64,000 nucleotides of DNA. It comes from Sthenelais limicola (taxonomy: Eukaryota; Annelida; Polychaeta; Phyllodocida; Sigalionidae). The stretch lies in assembly GCA_942159475.1 (NCBI GenBank), contig OW804098.1, positions 113,773,916-113,837,915 on the forward strand. Direction: 5' to 3'. Under the pieces are notes generated by a model. It was not told the DNA's origin. It searched no databases and saw nothing but the letters and a program-made list of their open reading frames with translations. The position numbers were made by a program, and so were the translations under genes. This document shows, piece by piece, positions 1 to 10,551 of this stretch (position 1 is the first letter of the stretch; each line of letters opens with the position of its first letter).

Positions 1-450
1 CCTTGATTGTGAAGCCTATATAGTATTTCATTCAAAATCACAAGTCACATGTCCCCCATGCAAACACTTCTTGAGTTATGACCCTTCAAAAATGTGTTTT
101 GTATCATCACTTATAAATTACACTTGGCCAATAAAGCCAAGAACTATTTTTCCCTTCATGTACATATTTGGACTAACTTGGAATATCAATTTCTCTTTAC
201 TCTTCAATCCCAATGGCCTCCTCACACAACGACCATCATTTTGATGCTAAACGGCCATTTTCTTAGAATTCATCATATGTTGACTTTCATTTATTTAACT
301 ACAATGTAAATCTAATGGAAAAAAATCTAAACTGGTTTGACAATTGTTTTTCCCCATTCAATTAGAATGCTATGCTATAGGTAAATGTAATTCATTCAAT
401 CAAATGCAAATTAATAACTTCCTTTGTCCAGTGGATCAAACCAACTATTG
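1..450. other. gene-free stretch
   Basis: No coding signal or RNA gene is visible. One copy of the short motif TTTTGTATCATCAC lies near 96-110. The short open frames here have no recognisable similarity. Confidence 0.5.
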
Positions 451-1178
451 TTTTGTATCATCACTGTGTTTTGTATCATCACTGTATAGGCCATTTGGGC
501 ACAGCCTGGCCCCTCTGAGTTGGCCATACATGGTCTGATTCTTTTGTTCTTAACCTATGTCCAGCTCTAGTGGTCCTTGCCCCCTCCAGAAGGCTCTACA
601 TCCACTAAGTCTGTCATTTGTGCCTATGCCCATTGGACCCCAGGCTTTTTCATGCAATGCAAGTTGAGATTGATTGCAGGAGGTTCAAAACAAGTGGGTG
701 GTAATTACTCATTTTATGATTTTCTTCACCCCAATACACCCCTGAGAAAGAAATAATATCAAAATAACAAAGGCCCACATTCTCTAGGGGTGTGGTGATT
801 GAAATATCTAAGAGTTTTGTATCATCACTGTGTTTTGTATCATCACTGTATAGGCCATTTGGGCACAGCCTGGCCCCTCTAAGTTGGCCATACATGGTCT
901 AATTCTTGTGTTCTTAACATATTTCCAGCTCTAGTGGTCTTTGCCCTCTCCAGAAGGCTCTGTATTATCTAAGTCTGTCATTTGTGCTTATGCCCAATGG
1001 ACCCCAGCTATATTGTTTTCATGCAAATCAAGTTAAGATTAATTACAGGTGATTCAAAAAGTGGGTGGTACTTTTCCACTTGACCTTTTCCACCACTCTA
1101 TGCCCCTATGACAAATCTAACATCAAAAGAAGAAAGTCCTACACTTCCCAGGGGTGGGGAGATTGAAATATCTGTGTG
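451..1178. repeat. 364-bp tandem duplication
   Basis: Two consecutive copies of a 364-bp unit run from 451 and from 815, and the start of a third follows at 1179. Each copy opens with a doubled TTTTGTATCATCAC motif, continues through a shared stretch containing GCCATTTGGGCACAGCC, and ends with GATTGAAATATCT. The copies differ by scattered substitutions and small indels, so the duplication is not very recent. No coding function is seen; a frame here that starts MFCIIT only reflects the motif. Confidence 0.8.
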
Positions 1179-1637
1179 TTTTGTATCATCACTGTGTTTT
1201 GTATCATCACTGTGTTTGCATCATTACTGAATTTCTTGATAATAAATGAGACACCTGATGACATACTTCACATTTTAGCTGTCAAAGGACCTTTATCTTC
1301 CCCTTTATTGAACATTTTGCTTTCCTTTTTCATCAATCAAAGAAAAAACAATGATTTAGCAAAATTCTTTCACTATTAAAACAATTTATACACTAAATAT
1401 CACCTCCATCTCCTTGGATATCAGAAATGTTATTTCAACCTTGCTCTTCCTTCCTTTCCTTTTGGAGGGTAAGTGATATAAAGAGAGACAGTAGATGGCA
1501 TCCACATCTGATCCCTCCTTAACCTATTTCCATATTTTGAGTTTTTGCGAGGTGAGTTTGGGATATTTTCTAAATCTAAAATTGGATCCTCAACTAGCAC
1601 CCAGAGCAATGGGGCCAACCATAACAGTACATCTATT

Positions 1638-2030
1638 GGGGTTAACCTTGATGGGGTTACTGGCATCCATTTGGTCCTTAGCTTGGGTATTGGGGTTAAC
1701 CTTGACAGGAGCACTGACATCCATTGGTTCCTAGACTCAAGCGATGGGGTTAATCTTGACAGGAGTACTGGCATCCATTTGTTCCTTGGCTCAAGCGATG
1801 GAGTTGACCTTGACAGGAGTACTAGTACTATACTGACACCCATTGGTTCCTTAACTGAATCGATGGGGTTAACCTTGACAGGAGTACTGGCATCCATTTG
1901 TTCCTTGACTCAAGTAATGGGGTTAACCTTGACAGGAGTACTGGCATCCATTTGTTCCTTGAGTCAAGTGATGAGGTTAATCTTGACAGGACTACTGACA
2001 TCCATTGGTTCCTTGACTGGAGTGATGGGC
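1638..2030. repeat. 54-bp minisatellite, about 7 copies
   Basis: A 54-bp unit beginning GGGGTTAACCTTGACAGGAG recurs at about 1638, 1692, 1746, 1800, 1866, 1920 and 1974; one unit carries 12 extra bases. Since 54 is a multiple of three, several frames stay open across it, including a 204-codon frame with an 18-residue repeat. I see no start context, domain or splice structure that makes this a gene and read it as a minisatellite. Confidence 0.8.
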
Positions 2031-2600
2031 AATAGGGTGTGTAGACTGGACAGGCACAGACAAAATGCCCATCATTGTAGGGTAATAGCTCTCGGTTATT
2101 TGTGTATTTGTGAATATTTGTTCAGGCTGGCTGACAGACTGTGCATAATCCTGAGTTGAAGCCAAGCAATTACCCACCAAAAATTAATAGTATAGTATAT
2201 ATATTACTGTATATTTACAGGCTGTATCTGCAAAGATATATAGTTTTGTTGCATGATTTATATTTTTTTCTTAATTAAAAAAAATATATTTTTTCACTTT
2301 TACTTAAATAAGATAATTTGGAATATAGGTTTCTGACATCATTCATTTTTTGACATTTTATGATTATCAAGGTTCTCTAGTTTCCAAAAATGTATAGTTT
2401 TACTGATTGCCAAAACATTCCACTAAAATTACATAGTGAACTTTACTACTTCATGTTTGTCACATTCTTGTCACCTCCTTGCTGCTAATGCATTTCTGGC
2501 ACACATGTCTGTTATGTATATTCTATTTGACTATCAGGGTTGACCCATGTGATGATATTACATACTTAGAGTGACACAGAGTTAGTGATTAAAGATATAA
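2031..2600. other. gene-free AT-rich stretch
   Basis: AT-rich sequence between two tandem arrays. No gene, RNA gene or recognisable transposon end is visible. Confidence 0.45.
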
Positions 2601-2602
2601 GA

Positions 2603-2680
2603 GTGATGATACAAAACACATAGTGATGATACAAAACACATAGTGATGATACAAAACACATAGTGATGATACAAAATCAC
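2603..2680. repeat. 20-bp tandem array, 4 copies
   Basis: Four perfect or near-perfect head-to-tail copies of GTGATGATACAAAACACATA. This is the reverse complement of the motif scattered through 96-4875 on the other strand, so the same short sequence exists here both as an array and as dispersed single copies. Confidence 0.85.
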
Positions 2681-3380
2681 ATGAAAACAGCAAAGTTTAC
2701 AAACTTTCAGACTTGAAACTGAATATGGGGTATAACACAAGCAACATGAAAGGAAATCTATGATATTGAAGACTATAGTTTCCAAGAAATCAAAAAGTTA
2801 AACATAAAAATAAAAGTCTTGGATTTTGTAGCATTGGATTTTGTAGAGAAGATGATAAAAAAGAATAATTCTCAGATTTAAGGCAGGAAAAAGTGTCTGT
2901 TAGCTCAGGAGGTGGATAGTATTGATGTTTAGGTTCCAAAGAGTGACACAGGAGGGCTCTCCTGCTTTCATTTTGGCCCAAACATAAATGGCCAATTCCA
3001 CCAATTTGACAACATTTGGCCCCCAACCGTGGAAAGTGATAAAATGGGCTTAAATCAAATTAATTACTATCAATTTGATAATTTTTTTTGATTGGATGGT
3101 TCTACCAACCTGCGGAACCACATTTTTGGCATTTTTTGTCCAATTTTTTTTTTTTTTTTATTTCAAAATCCCATTTTGGGGGCAAAATTCATTTTTTTAA
3201 ACTGCCATTAGTCCATGGAATTGCTGAATTTCTAAATAATGTTCAAAATTGAACATTTGTTTTTATATGTTGTGATAGTAGGTTACGTGAACATGATTTG
3301 TGTAAAAAAAAAATGCAAAAAAAAAAATTTTTTCGCCAAAAGCCATTAAAAACCAATTTTTTTTTGTGTGGGGCACCCCC

Positions 3381-3820
3381 CATGTCGTGTGCCGTCACGC
3401 AGTGTGCCTAAGGTGGAATAAAAAAATAAAAAATATATATATCTATCAAATTATTATGAATAATGATAAAATGCATGGGATTATATATGTAAAAACATTA
3501 AATGTATTTATTTGAGTTTTTCTTGGACCATAGCAGAGAAATAACATGGTGGCAAAAGGTGGTGGGTCCCAGAGTTCATGTCGTGTGCCGTCACGCATAT
3601 TTTAGGGTTTTTAGAGCTTTATAAGGCATAAATTTAATAATAAACTCTAAATTTGACATTTATAATTGACTTTGCTTAATATCAACCTTTGTAGATTGGA
3701 ATTCATGATTTCTGTGCAGTTTTTACATGATTCTTAAGGCAAAATGCTTTAAAAATTTGCCGTCACGTTGTGTCGTGTGCCGTCACGCATGCCGTCGTGT
3801 GCCGTCACGCATGCTGTCAC
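3381..3820. repeat. scattered CGTGTGCCGTCACGCA motif
   Basis: The motif TCGTGTGCCGTCACGCA occurs near 3384, 3580, 3772 and 3794, with shorter pieces nearby. It is CpG-rich in a very AT-rich background. The copies are unevenly spaced and not embedded in a longer repeat. Confidence 0.65.
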
Positions 3821-5056
3821 ATAATATCAGAAATTATATCTCTAACATATATACATAATATTAGAACGTTTATCCTTGAAGATTTTGCCTCTAAATACTT
3901 AAACAGAACAGGAACATTAAATACAAGTATTTGAGTCAACTTAAAAACCTATACAAGGGTAATGAATGTTATATATATTCTAAACATAATGGGTTATATA
4001 ATGTGTATAAATACATTATAATGTGGGCAGAGGGTCAATGACCTGTCACCCTTGCCGCTGCCATTATCATTACCATTACTGAATGGTTATTTGGCTGTAA
4101 CTTTTCTTCTAGTTAGAATATCTTCACCAAATAAAAGGTGTTATGATCCTTATGTCGAGACCTATCAAGTACAAAATAGTTCAATACATTATGTGCATAT
4201 TTTTTTTATCTATTTCTAATTTAAATACTCATTTATGTAGAAATATGTACCATTATTCGTCATGCTATTTTTAGCATTTTTTTCATATTTGGGATCTATT
4301 TTCGACCCCCCTGGAAACAAATTCCCAATTATCAGAATGGTTCCAAACTTAGCAGTTTAATGTGCATATATATAAGGTTGATAGAAAATAAAAAATCAAC
4401 TGATAAATGTAAAAATTATTTTTGGGTACTCAGAGGGTGTCTAGGGGCCCAAATGTTGTCAAATTGGTGGAAATGGCCAAATGCGTTTTGTATCATCATG
4501 CTAACATTTTTTAACAGTCCTGAGATTGCAAAGGGATATTGGGCATGTTTATGATTGGATTTAAATGAAACTCTGGGTTATAATGGTTAACATAGCAAGG
4601 CATTCATATACCAAATATCTCCCACTAATGTTAATATGGAAAAAAACTACAGGGGAAAACATGGCTTTTGTATCATCACGTTTTTTGTTTCTGTACCCCC
4701 TACTTAGGTCATATGAATGTGACTTATTTTCCTAATGATTGGTTGTAGTATGAATTTTGAGGTTGAGACATATATATAACAGACTAAGGTTATTGATAAT
4801 ATAGAGACTTGATGTCATATATGTATATCTTGGTATTCAGAGGCATTAATAAGCAATGTGTTTTGTATCATCACGTTTTTTTATATTGTCAATATCATAA
4901 AAAGTTTTAATGCTGAGTGATTAAGATTTTAGATACTTAATCGCCACAAGACCCCTCATATATGTACAAAGTTTCATAAGCCTAGTCATCGAAATGACGA
5001 TTTTATTAGGATAATTGAGAAATGACCATTTGTGTACCGATTTCGTGAGAATCGAC
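3821..5056. other. gene-free stretch upstream of the LTR element
   Basis: AT-rich DNA with three more copies of the TTTTGTATCATCA motif near 4487, 4665 and 4860. No coding frame has recognisable similarity. It ends at the target duplication of the element starting at 5061. Confidence 0.5.
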
Positions 5057-5060
5057 CATA
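5057..5060. repeat. target site duplication, left copy
   Basis: CATA directly precedes the TG of the left LTR, and CATA also directly follows the CA of the right LTR at 18624-18627. Four-base duplications are usual for Gypsy-type integration. The match indicates that 5061-18623 inserted as one unit. Confidence 0.75.
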
Positions 5061-5890
5061 TGTTAATGTCCGTAGAGCGGGGACATTACAATAAGGGATT
5101 ACTTCTATTAGTCTTAGGGAGTTACTCTTATCTTTAGGAGCTCTTCAGGTATATATATAAATATGGATATATTCATATAGAATGATATCTCCAATGGGAA
5201 CTAGGCTTGGCTTGTAACTTCAGTAGAGAAGGAATAAGGCTTGAAGTACTGGATGGCTTCTTTTATTAATCCACAATTCACATGTTAATATTTCAATATA
5301 CAGAAAACATTAGAACATGGCTTTCTCAGGGCTCCAGGGCTTCCAGTCAGTCAGCATGATGTCTTCAGTGTATAGCAGTGGATGGTAGGTCTTCAGCTCT
5401 TCAGGAAAGGTCTTCAGCTCTTCAGGAAAGGTCTTCAGCTCTTCAGGAAAGGTCTTCAGCTCTTCAGGAAAGGTCTTCAGCTCTTCAGGAAAGGTCTGCT
5501 CTATACAGTGACTGGGAGCCCTTATATACTCTAAACATTGCAACAGACTTGGGGTACATTTCATCATCTTTTCAAGGCCCCCTGCAATGTAGAGTGAGTA
5601 TTTCATCAGCTTCTCTTGGCATTGAGTAAGCCAAGTCCATTGCATCACCTCTGGTGCCAATGGTGGAGCATGTGTGAGTCACTCATGATACATACTAACT
5701 CACAGGGAGAAGCTGCCTCTTAGCAATACCTAAGGTGTATTTCATCATACTGGTCATTGCATCAGATAGAGCTCTCTGAGTTAGGCCTAATGAATAACCT
5801 ATAGATCGTACTACCATGTTCATACAATACATATAAATAGAACAGATACATAGACTCAAATATTATTAAAAATAAATTGGGACATTGACA
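5061..5890 (-). repeat. 3' LTR of the minus-strand element
   Basis: 830 bp, matching 17794-18623 except for G at 5808 against A at 18541. It has TG/CA ends and a five-copy 21-bp array at 5390-5494. TTTTATTAA near 5262 reads as an AATAAA polyadenylation signal on the minus strand. The open frames of 116 and 83 codons inside occur identically in both LTRs and derive from the 21-bp array; I do not call them genes. Confidence 0.9.
5390..5494. repeat. 21-bp tandem array inside the left LTR
   Basis: Five copies of TCTTCAGCTCTTCAGGAAAG plus one base. The array is identical, with the same copy number, in the other LTR at 18123-18227, as expected if both LTRs were copied from one template. Confidence 0.85.
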
Positions 5891-5899
5891 TCCTCCCCG
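5891..5899 (-). other. polypurine tract
   Basis: Read on the minus strand, CGGGGAGGA lies directly against the TG of the 3' LTR. This is the expected place and composition for the plus-strand primer of an LTR retrotransposon, and it fixes the element's orientation. Confidence 0.7.
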
Positions 5900-6500
5900 A
5901 CAAAGAAGAATGGCTGTCCCAGCCATAACATGAAAACACATCTATAAAAGTACATAAATATCTTCACAAATAAATAATTGCGAACAAAACAATTATCAAA
6001 TTATCAATTATCAAGAACAACCATAAGTCTAAGTCTTTTTAATTCTTCGAGATTATTAACCTTGCCTGCCTCTTAGAGAGGACAGGTGCTGCCATCTAGC
6101 GGAAAAGGCCGGAACTATTGTCTCTCAAAGTTTGTTGAACTATCCGCTAGGGGTATCAAAACTGGAAGTCGTCCCCTGGGAGTCGACCCGGTGGAAACCT
6201 AGATTGTCTGTTTCCCTTCTCATAATCTTAAAAATACGTCAGTCTATAAGGTATATTCGACTACAAATAATTTTAACTCAAGACACACGCTATATATAAT
6301 TAACACTGATTATATAGTTCTGGAACTTGTTCATTGACTGTCTTTTGTATCTTCTCGTAGACTTGTCTTCGTTAGCCTCTCGCCATCTTGTTTCTGATTC
6401 TCAGATAACAAATTCAGTTCAAAACACTCATGGTTAAATATTATTCACCCTTTGATTAAATATGGCACACATCTAGTTGATAAACATAGTCTCTACTTAA
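5900..6500. other. interior of the LTR element, no gene seen
   Basis: This is the 3'-proximal interior, where an autonomous element would carry integrase or env. No coding similarity is visible on either strand. Confidence 0.5.
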
Positions 6501-6501
6501 G

Positions 6502-6622
6502 GAATAATTTCCGAGGTTTTTTCTGCTCGCGGTGTCTATAGCGTCAGGGAGTTCGAGGGCGAAGCCCGAGAATTCCCTGACGCTATAGACACCGCGAGCA
6601 GAAAAATCCGAGGAAATTATTG
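6502..6622. repeat. near-perfect 53-bp inverted repeat (hairpin)
   Basis: Arms 6502-6554 and 6570-6622 are reverse complements apart from a few mismatches; the core CCCTGACGCTATAGACACCG pairs perfectly. The centre GGGCGAAGCCC extends the stem, leaving a loop of about three bases. It could be a foldback MITE or a structured RNA segment. No target duplication was checked. Confidence 0.85.
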
Positions 6623-6794
6623 CTTTTAGAAGAGAATTGATGAGATTTCCTTAATGTTAGAGCAAAAAAGATAGACAAACCTTCTTTATTCCGTCAAAAA
6701 ACCTCAAAAAACCTCCGGAATATCGTGCTAAGCCATGAGAGTCGTCAGCCTTTCTATGAGACCGGAAGTGATTGCACTGCTTTAATCGGAACCT

Positions 6795-7101
6795 ATATAA
6801 TACCGCGACGGCTGACCGAATGAAGCTTCAGCAACAACAGCCAATCAGAGGAGCGTATTCGCTAATGTTTATGTTCAACCAGCCGGCCTGTTTTCGCAAG
6901 GTTCCGCTGCTTGCTATCCAAAGCATCGGACACCGCGTTAGTCGAAATCTAAATGATACCGCGACGGCTGGCCAAGTGAAGTGGGCGGGGCTTAGCGGAG
7001 AAACAGCCAATCAGAGGTGCGTATTCGCTAATGTTTATGTTCAGCCAGCCGGCCTGTTTTCGCAAGGTTCCGCTGCTTGCTATCCAAAGCATCGGACACT
7101 T
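6795..7101. repeat. 156-bp tandem duplication
   Basis: Two copies share TACCGCGACGGCTG at 6801 and 6957, then CAGCCAATCAGAGG, CGTATTCGCTAATGTTTATG and CGCAAGGTTCCGCTGC, ending in AAGCATCGGACAC. It is GC-richer than its surroundings. CAGCCAATCAG contains a CCAAT-box-like element, so a former promoter region is possible but unproved. Confidence 0.75.
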
Positions 7102-7440
7102 CCGGTTCTCGAATGCCGTGTTGCGTGTGTCTAGGGACTTAAAAAAGAAATAAATAAAAGATTTGAATCGGTAGAAATGATTTAAATAGTGTTTGAGCCC
7201 GATAGCCAAGATTTAGTCGACGGGAATCAAGCAATAAATGAATGGCGAGTTCAGAACCTATACGTGCGACCGGAAGAGATGTGGAGACCCTTCGGCATAG
7301 CCACTCATGTGCACATTCACTTGGCGTTGCATTGTGTACGGTAGTCTATATAGCGCACAGAGGATTTCATTCGAAAGTCACCGGTCCGGGTGCGCGCAAG
7401 CGGCTGTCTATAGCAAAATTCAGCCTCGTCACATCCACCA

Positions 7441-7511
7441 GTTCCGTAGTGTAGTGGTTATAGTGCTCGCCTTCGGCGGAGAACGTCGAGGGTTCGAGCC
7501 TCGTCAGGTCC
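7441..7511 (+). tRNA. tRNA-like sequence (SINE head or pseudo-tRNA)
   Basis: An A-box-like TAGTGTAGTGG (7447-7457) and a perfect B box GGTTCGAGCC (7491-7500) are spaced as in a tRNA gene. The T arm pairs CGAGG with CCTCG. A CTTCGGC loop would put TCG at the anticodon, reading as arginine. The acceptor and anticodon stems do not pair properly, so I favour a tRNA-derived SINE head or pseudogene over a working tRNA. A tandem repeat follows directly. Confidence 0.45.
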
Positions 7512-7556
7512 TTTAGCTTGTTTTTCATTCTATACTTGGCAGCATTGGGTTGATCT

Positions 7557-7745
7557 ATGGGGAAGTCTTGATCTATGGAGACGGAAGTCTTGATCTATGG
7601 AGACGGAAGTCTTGATCTATGGGGAAGTCTTGATCTATGGAGACGGAAGTCTTGATCTATGGAGACGGAAGTCTTGATACTGATCTATAGGGAGTCTTGA
7701 GACTGAACTATAGGCTTGATACTGATCTATAGGGACGGATCTATG
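7557..7745. repeat. 22-bp tandem array
   Basis: About seven degenerate copies of AGTCTTGATCTATGGAGACG plus two bases, some shortened to GGGGAAGTCTTGATCTATG. It lies immediately 3' of the tRNA-like sequence. Confidence 0.75.
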
Positions 7746-8940
7746 GGGACGGAAGTGGTTTAGAGGGAATCTATAAAGAAAAAAAACCTCCCAGAATCTC
7801 ATCAGATCGATTCTAATAATAAATAGTACTGGGAGGCAAATCCGGCTGCTGGTTGTGTAGAGCTGTGACAGTTGGAGCTGTGGAAGAACGTCAAAATATG
7901 AAGCTTGGTCTTCTTGCATGTTGCAAGCTGGTATCTAGGGAACTTCTAATGATGCATCCCAATGTGCATAAATCAAAAATTAATTTTCACCTTAAATAAG
8001 TTTTTTCAGTCCATCTCAAATTTACTGTTTTTTCCAAAGTTTTCAGTACACTTTGATTCTTGGTTTCAGTGCCTCTCATTCTTCTCTATTCAATAATTTT
8101 ATAACTTCTTCATAATTTTTGGAATTTTGATTTGTCATTGTTATTAAGTTCATAGCACTTGCTATCATTTTGTAATGGGAGAACTGTTCTTCTTGTTTAT
8201 AAGTCATAGACTTTCTGCGCATTCTCATTGCTCTTTGTTACAGTTGGCAGCAAGAGCTACCAACAGTTCATCTCAGACTTGAGCATAAAATACAATAGAT
8301 AGTGCCTTTCATTGTTGTCTCTGATGGACATGCCCAGGTAGGTCAAGCACCTTCCAAGATTCTTGTTAATGGGCATGGCCTCGAATTTGTTTGTTATGTG
8401 TAATTTGAGCTTCGATGATCAGCTTCGATGATCCTTTTTTGGCTTAGTCTTTTCACTTTTCTTCCTTCTTTCCTTTCTGTCTTTCTTTTCATGTTTCTTT
8501 CATTTCGTATTTACATCCTTCCGGTCCTGTTGGTCCTCATTAACGATTGTTGCAGGGGTACCTCCCCTCAGGAACTGGGAAGTACAAATATAGTGGGTGC
8601 AGAATATATATACATAACAAGCAATACAGCAAGTAACAACCTCTGAAACAAGCCTTAATATAGCATTTCAACTGTCATTTTCAAATTGGTCACTCAATAT
8701 CATTTCAATATCATTGATATTTTTTTGGCAATTCTGTAAGTAATTTATTAGACAACTCTGTAGGCAATTCGGGGTTCTTTATAAATTTAATTTCATGATT
8801 TTTCTAAATGGTTCCTTTATTTCCTTTATTATTATATTTCTAAACACAAAGCACTTTTCCTGTCTAAATTACTATTTGGTCAACATCAACATTGATCACC
8901 TCATTAGCCCTTTATTACTCATTTTGCCTTATAGTAAAAT
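7746..8940. other. interior of the LTR element, no gene seen
   Basis: AT-rich sequence with only short open frames lacking recognisable similarity. No RNA gene is visible. Confidence 0.45.
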
Positions 8941-8946
8941 TAGGTC

Positions 8947-8959
8947 GTTGCCTAGCAAC
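8947..8959. promoter_or_regulatory. X-box-like palindrome (RFX site candidate)
   Basis: GTTGCCTAGCAAC is a perfect inverted repeat matching the RFX-factor X-box consensus (GTNRCC, short spacer, RGYAAC). In animals such sites often lie in promoters of ciliary genes. No gene of that kind is visible nearby, so the role is open. Confidence 0.45.
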
Positions 8960-9040
8960 GCCCATGATTCACATCAACATGAATCACCGCTTCAAGTGCA
9001 AACGAGCACCCAATGGTCTGTTTACACCCTAGCAACCCAG

Positions 9041-9054
9041 GTTGTCATGGCAAC
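9041..9054. promoter_or_regulatory. second X-box-like palindrome
   Basis: GTTGTCATGGCAAC lies 82 bases after the first X-box and also fits the RFX consensus, with the 14-base spacing form. Between them CCCTAGCAACCC is a half site. Confidence 0.45.
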
Positions 9055-9677
9055 TGGCGTTGTCAAGGTATGTCTGAGCTGCCTGACGCTCAGTGGACGC
9101 TAGTCCAAATCGACTAATCTTTTCCTTCTGTTAAGAGTTTTTAAAAATAGAAATCAGGCGAGCGGCAATAAATTGTAGCACCATTGAATCAGGCACATAC
9201 ATCTGTTCATTACTCTGGGCATGGCATTCTATGGTAATTAGTGTCTAGTCCAAATTTTACTCCTTAATCTGTTTATCTTATCTAATCTTATGTCTCTGAC
9301 CTTTGTTAAATTAATCATTACTTTATTATGCCCTATAACTTGATCATTATCAATTTCCAGTGATCCCAATCATTATAATTTTCATGATTGGCTAATTTGG
9401 GCAATTTAATCATTTCCAGGTGCAATTATTAATGATATTCATAACTTTTGATTATTAATTATTAATAAACAATGATAATATCATTCTTTGATTCATGGGG
9501 TAACTTGATCCTGCTGAGGGTATGTCATTACCAAGTGGAATTTGACAAACACCCTCCCAAAAAATCCTCCCCCACTAAGAAAAGCTCGGTCTCCGAGCTT
9601 ACGGCCTTATTAGTTCCATTAATCCTTAATATTTATTCATATTGAAATTCTTCTAATGGAGTTCCATATATACATAT

Positions 9678-9681
<4 letters not shown>

Positions 9682-9724
<43 letters not shown>
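9682..9724. repeat. 43-base poly-T run
   Basis: An uninterrupted T run. Read on the minus strand it is poly-A, as left by a retroposed RNA, but no clear retroposon body was identified upstream on that strand. Confidence 0.7.
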
Positions 9725-10014
9725 CCGACACTGCTGCTCCAGTCAATCAACTATTTCAGATACATTTTGGTATGGTGAATTCTACCTTTGGCTACCTCAC
9801 CAAATATTGTTGGCATGGCAAAGTCTACCCTTGGCTAGGAGGTAGACTTGCAAAATCTTGTTAGTATGGCAGATTCAACCTTTGGCTAGGAGGTATCACT
9901 GCCTACCTTTACTTGATAATAACAATAGGGAAGCATATCCAATCAATGTTTCTAGCTCCATCACAAGGAAGCTACCAACTCAGCTTACACACAGAAGCTA
10001 CAAAATCAGCTCTC

Positions 10015-10551
10015 AAAAAGGAGCTACAAAACCAGCTCACTAAAAAGGAGCTACAAAACCAGCTCACTAAAAAGGAGCTACAAAACCAGCTCACTAAAAA
10101 GGAGCTACAAAACCAGCTCACTAAAAAGGAGCTACAAAACCAGCTCACTAAAAAGGAGCTACAAAACCAGCTCACTAAAAAGGAGCTACAAAACCAGCTC
10201 ACTAAAAAGGAGCTACAAAACCAGCTCACTAAAAAGGAGCTACAAAACCAGCTCACTAAAAAGGAGCTACAAAACCAGCTCACTAAAAAGGAGCTACAAA
10301 ACCAGCTCACTAAAAAGGAGCTACAAAACCAGCTCACTAAAAAGGAGCTACAAAACCAGCTCACTAAAAAGGAGCTACAAAACCAGCTCACTAAAAAGGA
10401 GCTACAAAACCAGCTCACTAAAAAGGAGCTACAAAACCAGCTCACTAAAAAGGAGCTACAAAACCAGCTCACTAAAAAGGAGCTACAAAACCAGCTCACT
10501 AAAAAGGAGCTACAAAACCAGCTCACTAAAAAGGAGCTACAAAACCAGCTC
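10015..10551. repeat. 27-bp minisatellite, 20 copies
   Basis: Twenty almost identical copies of a 27-bp unit containing GGAGCTACAAAACCAGCTCA. The unit contains GAGCT and AGCTC, so each copy is partly self-complementary. As 27 is divisible by three, frames stay open on both strands: a KKELQNQLT repeat on plus (229 codons) and a serine/cysteine/phenylalanine-rich repeat on minus (202 codons). No flanking gene structure supports expression. Uniformity across 20 copies implies recent expansion or homogenisation. Confidence 0.9.

Noticed and set aside
1545..2159. 204-codon repeat protein
   Set aside because: Produced by the 54-bp minisatellite; overlapping frames are open as well.
5310..5660. A 116-codon frame on minus (and 83 codons on plus) with repeated TFPEELK, found again at 18043-18393
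   Set aside because: Both lie wholly inside the LTRs and come from the 21-bp tandem array. Their identity reflects LTR identity, not protein conservation.
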